Shown one piece after another: positions 1-8,591 of a stretch of 57,636 nt of DNA. How positions within the stretch are numbered: position 1 is the stretch's first letter; every line of letters begins with the position of its first letter. A model generated the notes under the pieces. It was not told the origin of the DNA. It made no database searches and saw nothing but the letters and a program-made list of their open reading frames with translations. The DNA is from Hyphomicrobiales bacterium (GTDB lineage: Bacteria; Pseudomonadota; Alphaproteobacteria; Rhizobiales; Rhizobiaceae): the NCBI GenBank assembly GCA_900472605.1, contig UCJD01000010.1:22775-80410 (forward strand), written 5' to 3'. A program made the position numbers and the translations under genes.

Positions 1-3000
1 TTCCGCTACTTCGCCAATCTCGCGGTCGGTCTGGCGGAAGGGCCGATCGGCCATGTCAGGCGCGTCTGGGCCGACGGCAAGGAACTGGATTTCACCAGGG
101 TCGAGATGCGCGTCTATCGCGGCGACGAAGCCCAGCTGCCCGACCCGCTGATCGAGGCCAAGCAGGGGGCGGGCCACGCGCCTGCCTACCGCGGCCTCGC
201 CTATGTCGTCTTCGAGCGGCTCCCGCTCGATACATATGGAAACCGCATTCCGCTGCTGCAGTTCGAGGTCGTGAGATCGATCGGTGAGCTGGAAAATGAG
301 ATCAAGGCCGTCTGCATCATCCCCGGCGCCACCGAGCATGGCTATCAGCTCGCCCAGGTCTCGGAGAGCTTGGGTGCCGGCAGCGCCCGCATTCTCAACC
401 GCAACAGCCTGCGCGGTACAAGCGATTGGGATATCTCGATCGACGAGCTGATGGCGCTCTGCCCCAATCTCGAGCGCGTGGCGCTCGTCGTCTCGTGGTT
501 CGGCACCGATCTGCGGGCCGGGGAATGCCGCGTGGTGCCCGGCGTCGAGGTGGCGAGCCGCGCGGAGGAAAGCGCACCGTGGTCGGTCTCGGGTATCGCG
601 CGCGGCGCCGCCCACCTCGTCAGCCGCAGCAATGGCGGCCCGGCCTATGGCGGCACGCCCGATGATGCCAGCGTGCTCTCGGCGATCGCCGATCTCAAGG
701 CGCGCGGCCTTCAGGTCTATCTCTATCCCTTCGTGATGATGGACATTTCCGCCGACAACGCCCTTGCCGATCCCTATGGCGGCGCGCGCCAGGCGTCCTA
801 TCCCTGGCGCGGCCGCATCACCTGCGATCCGGCGCCCGGCCGGCCGGGCAGCGCCGATCGGACCGGGGTCGCCCGCGGACAGGTCCAGGCCTTCGCCGGC
901 AATGCGCAGGCGGGCGATTTCACCATCGCCGGCGGCCATGTGGCCTATCTCGGCGGCGAGGAGAGCTACCGGCGCTTCATCCTGCATTATGCGCATCTGG
1001 CGCACCTTGCGGGTGGGGTCGACGGTTTCCTGATCGGCTCGGAACTGCGCGGCCTGACGCAACTGCGCGACGGCGGCGATGCCTTCCCCTTCGTCGAAAC
1101 CTTGGTGCGGCTGGCGGCCGATGTCAGGGCGCTGCTGCCGGGGGCGAAGATCACCTATGGCGCCGATTGGAGCGAGTATTTCGGCTATCACCCGACGAAT
1201 GGCAGCGGCGACGTCTATTTCCATCTCGATCCGCTCTGGGCCTCGCCCGATATCGATGCTGTCGGGATCGACAACTACATGCCGCTCGCCGACTGGCGCG
1301 ATGACGATCTGGCCAGCGCCAATCCCGACGGCTTCCGCCTCGCCGACGATCGGGGGGCGCTGATGGCATCGATCAGCGCGGGCGAGGGCTTCGACTGGTA
1401 CTATGCCGATGACGATGCCCGCAAAGCCCGGCAGCGCAGCCCGATCACCGATGGTCTGGCGGGCAAGCCTTGGGTCTTCCGCTACAAGGATATCGCCGCC
1501 TGGTGGGCCAATCCGCATTACGAGCGCATCGGCGGCGCCGAGCGCGTTACGCCCACGGCCTGGATCCCGTCGGGCAAGCCGGTCTGGTTCACCGAACTCG
1601 GCTGCGGCGCCGTCGACAAGGGCGCCAACCAGCCCAATGTCTTCGCCGATCCGAAGTCGGTGGAGAGCGGAGCGCCGTATTTCTCCACCGGCATGCGCTC
1701 GGACAGCATGCAACGCCGCTTTCTCGAGGCGCACCATCTCCGGTGGGGCGGGCATGAAGCGCCCGCTGGCATGGTCGATCCGGCGCACCTCTTCGTCTGG
1801 TGCTGGGATGCGCGACCGTTCCCGGCCTTCCCGCTGGCAACGGATATCTGGTCCGATGGCGGCAATTGGCGCACCGGCCATTGGCTGAACGGAAGGCTTG
1901 GGGCCGGCACATTGGCCGACGTGATGGCGGCAGTGCTGCGCGACCACGGCTTTGTTGATTTCGACGTCTCCGAGGTGAGCGGTGACCTGATTGGTTACGT
2001 CAAGGGCGAGCTCGGTTTCGCCCGCGACCTGATCGAACCGCTGCTGCAGGCATTCCAGATCGATGCCTTCGAGGATGCCGGCCTCCTGCGCTTCCGCTCG
2101 CGCATACGCGCCAGCCTGCCCGCGCTACCGCTCGAGACGCTCGTCGACAGCGAGAATGAACCGCTCTGGCAGGAGACCCGTGGCCACGACAGCGATTTTG
2201 CCGCCGAGGCGGTGATGACCTTCTACAATCCCGATCTCGACTACGAGCAGGCAAGCGCGCGCTCGCACCGCGCCGGGCAGGCGACCAGCCGGTTGATCAA
2301 GCAGGATTTGCCGGCCGTGCTGGCCGAGGAGACGGCGCTGAATGCCGCAGAGGCGCTGCTGCGCGATGCCAGAATCGCCCGCCGCTCGCTGCGCTTCTCG
2401 CTGCCGCCGACGCGGCTGGATGTGCAGCCGGGCGACATCGTCTCGCTGGCCGATCGCCCCGATGGCCGTTTCCTGGTCTCGCGCATCGAGGATGGCGATT
2501 CCCGCCGCATCGAGGCGCGAGCCTTTGCGCCGTCTTCGGGCGGCGCTCCGCCTGCCGTGACCGACGGCCGCAGTGGTGGCGGCACCGCATCCAGCCTGTT
2601 CAAGCCTCTCGTGTATCTGATGGATCTCCCGCGTTTCGACGGCGACGCTGAGACGAGCTTCGCGCGTGGCGCCGTCTTCGCCAAGCCGTGGCGCACCGTC
2701 GGCCTGTCGTCATCGGCGACGACGGAGGGTTACCGGGGCCGGGCAGTGCTAGATCGCCCCGCAACAACGGGAACGCTTGTCACGGCACTCACGCCCGGCG
2801 TCACCGGCCGCTTCGATTGGTCTCAGGCGCTGGTTGTCGATCTCGCTTATGGCGAACTGTCTTCGGCGGCCGAGATATCGGTGCTGAACGGCGCCAATCG
2901 GCTGGCCGCGCGCGCAGCGGGCGGCATCTGGGAGATCCTGTCCTTCCTGCGCGCCGACGAGATCGCGGCGGGCCGCTGGCGGCTCAGCGGTTTGCTGCGC

Positions 3001-3528
3001 GCGCTCGCCGGCACCGAGGACGCGATGGCCTCGGGCATTCCTGCGGGTGCGGCGGTCGTGCTGCTTGACGATGCGGTCAAGTCGCTCGGCCTAAGCGGTG
3101 ACGAGGCTGGCCTGTCGCTCAACTGGATCGCCGAGGCGGCCGGTTCGCTTGCGATGGGCGGGCCGTTCGTGTTCGCGGGCGGCCTCAGGGCCGAGACGCC
3201 GCTCGCGCCGGTTCACCTGCACTACCGGCGCACCGGTGCCGGCGATGCCGTGATCTCCTGGACAAGGCGCGGACGCGACAATGCCGACAGCTGGACCGGC
3301 GCCGACATCCCGCTCGACGAACCTTTCGAGCGCTACCGGGTGGAGATACTCGATGACGCCGACGTGGTGATCCGGGCGGTGGAGGTCGAGACGCCGGAAT
3401 GGACCTATCCGCTTGCCGACGAGGTGCTCGATTTCGGTGGGCGGCAGGCGAGCCTTGCGGTCACGGTCCGCCAGATCGGTGAGCGCGTGCCGCTGGGAAT
3501 GCCCGCGCGGGCGATCTTTCAGACGTGA
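1..3528 (+). CDS. GTA host-specificity / tail 'megatron' protein, 5' truncated
   Basis: The reading frame is open from the first base of the window, so the gene begins upstream; 1175 residues and the stop are visible, most of a protein that usually has about 1,300. It matches the gp15-type tail-hub protein of Rhodobacter capsulatus-like gene transfer agents, which forms the distal tail hub and contacts the recipient cell. A TIM-barrel-like region lies around residues 220-560, with glycoside hydrolase-like stretches such as GFLIGSELRG and VWFTELGCGA whose glutamates sit where GH acid residues would be. A phage-tail_3-like region follows around 620-830, then a beta-rich C-terminus. The next gene is 24 bases downstream in the same direction. 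It could instead belong to a related siphophage tail cluster, since head and terminase genes are outside the window. Family assignment rests on recognition of these segments. Confidence 0.85.
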   Translation, partial: FRYFANLAVGLAEGPIGHVRRVWADGKELDFTRVEMRVYRGDEAQLPDPLIEAKQGAGHAPAYRGLAYVVFERLPLDTYGNRIPLLQFEVVRSIGELENEIKAVCIIPGATEHGYQLAQVSESLGAGSARILNRNSLRGTSDWDISIDELMALCPNLERVALVVSWFGTDLRAGECRVVPGVEVASRAEESAPWSVSGIARGAAHLVSRSNGGPAYGGTPDDASVLSAIADLKARGLQVYLYPFVMMDISADNALADPYGGARQASYPWRGRITCDPAPGRPGSADRTGVARGQVQAFAGNAQAGDFTIAGGHVAYLGGEESYRRFILHYAHLAHLAGGVDGFLIGSELRGLTQLRDGGDAFPFVETLVRLAADVRALLPGAKITYGADWSEYFGYHPTNGSGDVYFHLDPLWASPDIDAVGIDNYMPLADWRDDDLASANPDGFRLADDRGALMASISAGEGFDWYYADDDARKARQRSPITDGLAGKPWVFRYKDIAAWWANPHYERIGGAERVTPTAWIPSGKPVWFTELGCGAVDKGANQPNVFADPKSVESGAPYFSTGMRSDSMQRRFLEAHHLRWGGHEAPAGMVDPAHLFVWCWDARPFPAFPLATDIWSDGGNWRTGHWLNGRLGAGTLADVMAAVLRDHGFVDFDVSEVSGDLIGYVKGELGFARDLIEPLLQAFQIDAFEDAGLLRFRSRIRASLPALPLETLVDSENEPLWQETRGHDSDFAAEAVMTFYNPDLDYEQASARSHRAGQATSRLIKQDLPAVLAEETALNAAEALLRDARIARRSLRFSLPPTRLDVQPGDIVSLADRPDGRFLVSRIEDGDSRRIEARAFAPSSGGAPPAVTDGRSGGGTASSLFKPLVYLMDLPRFDGDAETSFARGAVFAKPWRTVGLSSSATTEGYRGRAVLDRPATTGTLVTALTPGVTGRFDWSQALVVDLAYGELSSAAEISVLNGANRLAARAAGGIWEILSFLRADEIAAGRWRLSGLLRALAGTEDAMASGIPAGAAVVLLDDAVKSLGLSGDEAGLSLNWIAEAAGSLAMGGPFVFAGGLRAETPLAPVHLHYRRTGAGDAVISWTRRGRDNADSWTGADIPLDEPFERYRVEILDDADVVIRAVEVETPEWTYPLADEVLDFGGRQASLAVTVRQIGERVPLGMPARAIFQT

Positions 3529-3552
3529 CATTTCAACGGAAGGAGAAGGACG

Positions 3553-3762
3553 ATGCCTGATTTGAAAAACTGGTATAGCTCGAAGACCATTTGGGGCGCG
3601 GTCGTTGCGATTTTCGCGTCGGCTTTACACTTTACGGGTGTGGATATCGCATCCGGCGACCGCGCCCAGATCGTCGATGCGATCGTCAACATCGCGGGCG
3701 CGCTGGGTGGGTTGCTGGCGGTCTACGGACGTGTGACGGCGAAGTCCGCGATCAAGCCGTAA
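3553..3762 (+). CDS. small holin-like membrane protein next to GTA tail gene
   Basis: A 69-residue protein with a good ribosome binding site (GGAGAAGG) before the ATG. It has two hydrophobic segments, about residues 13-31 and 41-59, separated by a short polar stretch, and a lysine-containing C-terminal tail. This two-helix layout is that of small class II holins and of small membrane proteins often found at the end of phage tail operons. It directly follows the GTA tail-hub gene and is probably cotranscribed with it. Being a holin is inference from size, topology and context; no endolysin is visible next to it. Confidence 0.6.
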   Translation: MPDLKNWYSSKTIWGAVVAIFASALHFTGVDIASGDRAQIVDAIVNIAGALGGLLAVYGRVTAKSAIKP

Positions 3763-3836
3763 GCGCAGGTGCGGCAACAGGGCGGTGGCCGGAGTGGCGC
3801 CGCCAACCGTGCTTTCCCGGCCACAGCAGCAGTCCC

Positions 3837-3866
3837 GGGTGCCTCTCCGCATGCTCTCAGGCACCC
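3837..3866. terminator. inverted repeat between GTA end and feuN
   Basis: GGGTGCCT and AGGCACCC form a perfect 8-bp stem with a 14-base loop, between the holin-like gene and feuN. There is no T-run, so it is at best a weak or Rho-assisted end of the GTA transcript, or a protein site. Confidence 0.35.
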
Positions 3867-3958
3867 CTATGGCCCCGACATTACCTTGCATTCATTTGCC
3901 ATTCAGGTCTCCTGAGTACATAGTCAGGTCAAGTTGGTATCCATTGAAAGCATAGCAC

Positions 3959-4207
3959 ATGGCCTCTCCTCTGAGCGTCGCAGCGTTGGCCGTTTGGCTG
4001 ACGGTACCGTCGCCCTCACCGGATAATACGCACAACCTTTTGGTGCGCGTTGCAGGCGATTGCAGTGAAGCCGCTCAAGAGGTCGTGGAGAAGACCGGGG
4101 GGCAACTGCTCTCCGTTCAGCCCTCCGGCGACAGCTGCATCATCACCGTGCTCGTCCAGGGCAACGGCCAGCGACCGCGTAAAGTAACCGTTAAGGTTCC
4201 GATGTAG
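3959..4207 (+). CDS. feuN: FeuN-type small exported modulator of FeuPQ
   Basis: An 82-residue protein 53 bases upstream of feuP, in the position and size of FeuN, the small periplasmic protein described in Sinorhizobium meliloti that restrains signalling through FeuQ. An in-frame TAG two codons upstream leaves this ATG as the only possible start at the 5' end. The N-terminus (residues 1-17) is hydrophobic but lacks the usual basic residues of a signal peptide, so export is plausible rather than clear. The mature part has two cysteines (about 34 and 59) that could pair in the periplasm. No strong ribosome binding site is visible. The name rests on synteny and size; I could not align it. Confidence 0.72.
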   Translation: MASPLSVAALAVWLTVPSPSPDNTHNLLVRVAGDCSEAAQEVVEKTGGQLLSVQPSGDSCIITVLVQGNGQRPRKVTVKVPM

Positions 4208-4260
4208 GCAGAATCGCCCTATTTAGACATCGAAGACATTAAGCGGAGTAGAGCGGACCG

Positions 4261-4932
4261 ATGCGCATCCTGGTAGTCGAAGACGACGTCAATCTGAATC
4301 GTCAGCTGAGCGAAACCCTGAAAGAGGCCGGCTACGTTGTCGATCAGGCGTTCGACGGCGAGGAGGGACACTTCCTCGGCGATACCGAGCCCTACGACGC
4401 GATCATCCTCGATATCGGCCTGCCCGAGCTCGATGGTGTCAGCGTTCTGGAAAAGTGGCGCGGCGCCGGTCGCGGCATGCCGGTGCTGATCCTGACGGCG
4501 CGCGACCGCTGGAGCGACAAGGTCGCCGGCATCGACGCAGGCGCCGACGACTACGTCACCAAGCCCTTCCACGTCGAAGAGGTGCTCGCCCGCATCCGCG
4601 CGCTGATCCGCCGCGCCGCTGGCCACTCTTCGTCCGAGATTGTCTGCGGCCCCGTTCGCCTGGACACCAAGACCTCGAAGGCCGTGGTCAACGGCGTGGC
4701 GCTGAAGCTGACCTCGCACGAATACCGGCTGCTCGCCTACCTCATGCACCACATGGGCGAGGTCGTGTCGCGCACCGAGCTTGTCGAGCACATGTACGAC
4801 CAGGATTTCGACCGCGACAGCAACACGATCGAAGTCTTCGTCGGCCGCCTGCGCAAGAAGATGGGCGTCGATCTGATCGAAACGGTGCGCGGTCTCGGCT
4901 ACCGCATCCAAGCGCCGACCAATGCGAATTAA
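4261..4932 (+). CDS. feuP: FeuP response regulator, OmpR/PhoB family
   Basis: A 223-residue regulator with an N-terminal receiver (acidic pair ED at 8-9, phosphoacceptor Asp51 in LDIGLPELDG, lysine in VTKPFH) and a C-terminal OmpR-type winged helix ending in RGLGYRIQAP. With FeuQ it forms the rhizobial two-component system needed for expression of the cyclic beta-glucan exporter gene ndvA, osmoadaptation and symbiosis in S. meliloti. It overlaps feuQ by 11 bases, so translation is coupled. The ORF ends TAA and the start is the first residue of a canonical receiver. Confidence 0.85.
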   Translation: MRILVVEDDVNLNRQLSETLKEAGYVVDQAFDGEEGHFLGDTEPYDAIILDIGLPELDGVSVLEKWRGAGRGMPVLILTARDRWSDKVAGIDAGADDYVTKPFHVEEVLARIRALIRRAAGHSSSEIVCGPVRLDTKTSKAVVNGVALKLTSHEYRLLAYLMHHMGEVVSRTELVEHMYDQDFDRDSNTIEVFVGRLRKKMGVDLIETVRGLGYRIQAPTNAN

Positions 4933-6325
4933 GTCTCTTACCGCACGCGTCCTGCTTCTGACCACGATCTGGTCGACCGTGGCGCTTGTTGTAATCGGCC
5001 TGCTGATCTCGACGCTCTACCGCAAGAGCGCCGAGCGCGGCTTTCAGGACCTTTTGCGCGCGCAGCTCTATAACGTCATCAACTCGGTGGCGATCGGCGA
5101 TCAGGGCGCGCTGTCAGGTAGCCCGCAGCTCGGCGACCTACGCTTCGCCCAGCCGAAGACCGGCTGGTACTGGATGGTCGAGCCGCTGGGGACCTACACG
5201 GCCCCGCCGCTGGTCTCGCCCTCGCTCGGCGCCACGACCATCCCCGTTCCCTCCGTGCTGGAAGCGCCGTTCGACAAGAACTACGAGCGCTATTACCAGG
5301 TCACCGACACCTCGCAGAACCGCATCCAGGTCGCAGAGACCGAAGTGGTGCTCGACACCGACGGTCGCGCCGCGCGCTTTCGCGTCACCGGCAATGTCGA
5401 TGTCGTCGAGGATGACGTCCGCAATTTCTCCCACAGCCTCTATCTCGCGCTCGCCGGCTTCGGTGTCGGCAGTCTGATCGTCAACGCGCTCGCCATTCTC
5501 TATGGCCTGAAGCCGCTCGACAAGGCGCGCGCCGCACTCGAGCGCATCCGCGCCGGCGAGAGCGAGCAGCTTAAGGGCGATTTCCCGCGCGAGATTCTGC
5601 CGCTGGCAAACGAGGTCAACGCGCTGATCGACAGCAACCGGCGCATCGTCGAGCGCGCCCGTATGCAGGTCGGCAATCTCGCCCATTCGCTGAAGACCCC
5701 GATCGCCGTGCTGCTCAATGAAGCCCGCGTGCTGGAGCGTTCGCATGGCGAGCTGGTGAAGAGCCAGGCGGAGTCGATGCAGGGGCAGGTGCAATCCTAT
5801 CTCAACCGCGCCCGGATCGCCGCCCAGCGCGAAAGTGTTCTCGCCCGCACCGATGCCGAGCCGGCGCTGGAGCGGCTGGTGCGCGTCATGCGGCGCCTGA
5901 ACGTAGACAAGGAATTCGAGCTCGTCGTCAATCCGCCGCATCTGGCCGTCGCGCTGGAGCAGCAGGACCTGGAGGAGGTGGTTGGTAACCTCCTTGAAAA
6001 CGCGTCGCGCTTTGCCGTGCACAAGGTCAGGCTTTCGGTCACCGAAGCCCCCGATGACGTCAAGGGCGGGGAGGGCAGTGCCCGCCGGCACTGGGTCGAG
6101 GTCATCGTCGAGGATGACGGTCCGGGGCTCGAGCCCGACCAGATCCGCGAAGCGCTGAAGCGCGGCCGCCGTCTCGACGAGAGCAAGCCCGGCACCGGCC
6201 TTGGCCTTTCGATCGTCACCGAGATCGCCAACGAGTATCAGGGCCGGCTGGAACTGTCGCGCGGCGAGTGGGGCGGGCTGAAGGCGCGGCTTATTCTACC
6301 CGGTGTCACAAAGGATGTTGCGTGA
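4922..6325 (+). CDS. feuQ: FeuQ sensor histidine kinase
   Basis: A 467-residue membrane kinase. Transmembrane helices lie at about 8-32 and 172-195, bounding a periplasmic sensor of roughly 140 residues, the region FeuN would contact. The dimerisation/phosphoacceptor site is His255 in NLAHSLKTPI, a PhoQ-like variant of the H-box with serine after the histidine. The HATPase region shows the N-box NLLENASRF, then DDGPGLEP and GTGLGLSIV. The start lies inside the end of feuP. There is no gene for a third component downstream; the next gene starts 109 bases away. Confidence 0.85.
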   Translation: MRIKSLTARVLLLTTIWSTVALVVIGLLISTLYRKSAERGFQDLLRAQLYNVINSVAIGDQGALSGSPQLGDLRFAQPKTGWYWMVEPLGTYTAPPLVSPSLGATTIPVPSVLEAPFDKNYERYYQVTDTSQNRIQVAETEVVLDTDGRAARFRVTGNVDVVEDDVRNFSHSLYLALAGFGVGSLIVNALAILYGLKPLDKARAALERIRAGESEQLKGDFPREILPLANEVNALIDSNRRIVERARMQVGNLAHSLKTPIAVLLNEARVLERSHGELVKSQAESMQGQVQSYLNRARIAAQRESVLARTDAEPALERLVRVMRRLNVDKEFELVVNPPHLAVALEQQDLEEVVGNLLENASRFAVHKVRLSVTEAPDDVKGGEGSARRHWVEVIVEDDGPGLEPDQIREALKRGRRLDESKPGTGLGLSIVTEIANEYQGRLELSRGEWGGLKARLILPGVTKDVA

Positions 6326-6434
6326 TGGGCGGCTTGATGCCAGAAAGACATTTGCATAGCATGCTTTACCTCGGCCGAGGCGGGGTGTGGCTTGCACCTG
6401 TGGCGTGTTTGACACCTGGTTCGGGTTCGACTGA

Positions 6435-6863
6435 ATGATACTTCGCTCAAAAGGCATAATTGGTCTTTCTCTTGTGGCATGCGTGGCTCTGTCCGGCTGC
6501 CAGACGACGAAGAGCGGCGCCTCATCCGGCCTGTTTGGAGGCCGCAAGCCATCGGCCTCCGCCACCATCATCGAAGCCCTGCAGGGGGGCATCGTCGGCC
6601 GCACCGGGGTGGAGCTGAGCGATAGCGACCGGCAGCGGGCGCTCGAAGCCGAGTACCGCGCGCTGGAAGGGGCAGCCGTCGGCCAGCCGGTCGTGTGGAG
6701 CGGCCGCAATGTCAGCGGCAAGGTCGTGGCCGCCGCTCCCTACCAGGTCGGCTCGCAGAATTGCCGCCAGTACACCCACACGCTGACCGCCGACGGCAAG
6801 GAAACGCTGGCGCGCGGATCTGCCTGCCGCAATGGCGACGGCAGTTGGTCGCCGCTCGGCTGA
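6435..6863 (+). CDS. surface-antigen-like lipoprotein (17 kDa antigen / RT0821-type)
   Basis: A 142-residue lipoprotein with a signal peptide and lipobox LSGC, so lipidation is at Cys22. After a glycine- and serine-rich linker, the C-terminal half (GQPVVWSGRN, GKVVAA, NCRQYTHTL) resembles the conserved end of the 17 kDa surface antigen / COG4520 family common in rhizobia. Two cysteines lie in this half. No clear ribosome binding site precedes the ATG. The function of the family is not known; an outer-membrane anchored location is inferred. Confidence 0.75.
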   Translation: MILRSKGIIGLSLVACVALSGCQTTKSGASSGLFGGRKPSASATIIEALQGGIVGRTGVELSDSDRQRALEAEYRALEGAAVGQPVVWSGRNVSGKVVAAAPYQVGSQNCRQYTHTLTADGKETLARGSACRNGDGSWSPLG

Positions 6864-6975
6864 GCCAAAGTCCCGACGTCACCTTCGTCTGGCAGGGTGC
6901 GGCAAAATACTTCAAATCATCGTCATTGCGGCTTTGCATATTGGAATGATCGCCCGCTTCGAGTAATTGGCGATC

Positions 6976-8142
6976 ATGACTTTCTGGATTCTCCTGGCCG
7001 TGATGACGGCATCCGTTGCCGCGCTTCTGCTTTATCCGCTTTTGCGGGGCTCGAAGGCGACCGGCGATAGCCGTGCCGGCGAAACCGCCGTCTACCGCGA
7101 CCAGCTTGCCGAACTCGACCGCGACCGCGCCGGTGGCCTGATTTCCGCCGAGGAAGCCGAATACGCCCGCGCCGAAATCGGTCGCCGACTGCTTGCCGTG
7201 TCGAGCGCCGAGGCGTCGGCTGCTCCGAAAGCCGGGCGCGGATACCGTCGCGCCGCCGAACTCTTCGTGCTCGTGCTCCTGCCGCTCACGGGGCTCTGTC
7301 TTTACATCATAATGGGCAGACCCGATCTGCCCTCGCAGCCTCTCGAGGCGCGCCTGGAGAATCCAGGTAACGACATGGCGATCCTTGTCGCCAAGGCCGA
7401 GCGGCATCTCGCCGAGAACCCGGATGACGGCAAGGGCTGGGATATCCTGGCGCCGATCTACTTCAACACCATGCGCATCGCCGACGCGGAGACCGCCTAC
7501 CGCAATGCCATCCGCCTGCTCGGCGAAACGCCTCCCAGGCTAGACGGCCTGGCCGAAACGCTGATCGCCGGATCGAGCGGCGTGATCACCGACGATGCGC
7601 GCGACGTGCTGACGCGATCGCTGAAGCTGGAGCCGGAAAACCCGCGCGCCCGCTTCTACGTCGCGCTTGGTTTCGAACAGGCGGGCAAGGCCGACGAGGC
7701 TCGCGCCGGCTTCGAGGCGATCGCCAAGCAGTCTCCGCCTGACGCGCCATGGATGCCGCTGGTGAGCGAGCATATCGCAAAGAACGGCGGCACGCCGGCT
7801 ACGGGCAACGCTCCGGCAGCAGCCGCACCGCTCGGTGGACCGACGCAGGCTGATGTCGCGGCGGCCGATCAGATGAACAGCGGCGATCGACAGCAGATGA
7901 TCCGCGGCATGGTCGACAGTCTTGACGCGAAGCTGACCGAGAACCCCGACAATCTCGACGGATGGCTGCGGCTGGTCCGTTCCTATATGGTATTGAACGA
8001 CAAGGACCGCGCCGCCGCCGCGCTGAAGCGCGGGCTGGCCGCTTTCCCTGGTGATAGCGAGAAGGGCAAGCAGCTTGTGGCACTTGCCCAGGAACTCGGC
8101 CTTCCCTCGGACGCAGCGGCGACACAAGGAACGATGCAATGA
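6976..8142 (+). CDS. ccmI: cytochrome c maturation protein CcmI (CycH)
   Basis: A 388-residue protein that presents apocytochrome c to the heme ligation complex. Two N-terminal membrane helices (about 3-22 and 95-113) enclose a cytoplasmic loop with an acidic-basic coiled region, followed by a periplasmic domain with TPR-like repeats (for example [11 protein letters not shown] and [12 protein letters not shown]). I took the ATG; a TTG three codons upstream is also in frame, and neither has a strong ribosome binding site. It is the first gene of a four-gene operon and overlaps ccmE by four bases. Rhizobia call this set cycHJKL. Confidence 0.9.
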   Translation: MTFWILLAVMTASVAALLLYPLLRGSKATGDSRAGETAVYRDQLAELDRDRAGGLISAEEAEYARAEIGRRLLAVSSAEASAAPKAGRGYRRAAELFVLVLLPLTGLCLYIIMGRPDLPSQPLEARLENPGNDMAILVAKAERHLAENPDDGKGWDILAPIYFNTMRIADAETAYRNAIRLLGETPPRLDGLAETLIAGSSGVITDDARDVLTRSLKLEPENPRARFYVALGFEQAGKADEARAGFEAIAKQSPPDAPWMPLVSEHIAKNGGTPATGNAPAAAAPLGGPTQADVAAADQMNSGDRQQMIRGMVDSLDAKLTENPDNLDGWLRLVRSYMVLNDKDRAAAALKRGLAAFPGDSEKGKQLVALAQELGLPSDAAATQGTMQ

Positions 8143-8591
8143 CGCGCAAGCAGAAACGCCTTGCGGTAATCGGCGGCGGGATGAGCTTCATTGTTGCGGC
8201 CGTTCTGCTTGTGATGTTCGCCTTCAGCAATTCGGTCGCCTATTTCTACATGCCTGCCGATCTCGCCACTAATCCGGTGCCGCCGGGAACCCGCATCCGC
8301 CTTGGAGGCCTGGTCGGCGAGGGGAGTGTGGTCAGGGGCGCTGGATCGACGGTGCGTTTTGCCGTGACCGATGCCTCGGGCGATCTGGTTCACGTCCGCT
8401 TCACCGGCATCCTTCCCGATCTCTTTCGCGAAGGCCAGGGCGTTGTGACCGAGGGCACTTTCGAGAGCGGCAGCGACCTCTTCACCGCCGATACCGTGCT
8501 TGCCAAGCATGACGAGAAATACATGCCCAAGGATGTCGCCGACAGGCTGAAGCAGCAGGGGCTCTGGAAAGAGGACGAGGCGGCGAAATGA
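8139..8591 (+). CDS. ccmE: heme chaperone CcmE (CycJ)
   Basis: A 150-residue periplasmic heme chaperone anchored by one N-terminal helix (about 9-29). The covalent heme-binding histidine is His124 in AKHDEKYMP, with the tyrosine of the same motif as likely axial ligand. The OB-fold region (about 45-125) is intact and the length is typical. The start overlaps the stop of ccmI, and the stop overlaps the start of ccmF, by ATGA. It receives heme from CcmCD and hands it to CcmF. Confidence 0.95.
   Translation: MTRKQKRLAVIGGGMSFIVAAVLLVMFAFSNSVAYFYMPADLATNPVPPGTRIRLGGLVGEGSVVRGAGSTVRFAVTDASGDLVHVRFTGILPDLFREGQGVVTEGTFESGSDLFTADTVLAKHDEKYMPKDVADRLKQQGLWKEDEAAK

Noticed and set aside
3763..3958. tRNA or attachment site at the end of the GTA cluster
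   Set aside because: No cloverleaf or TPsiC-like box is present; only a GC hairpin.
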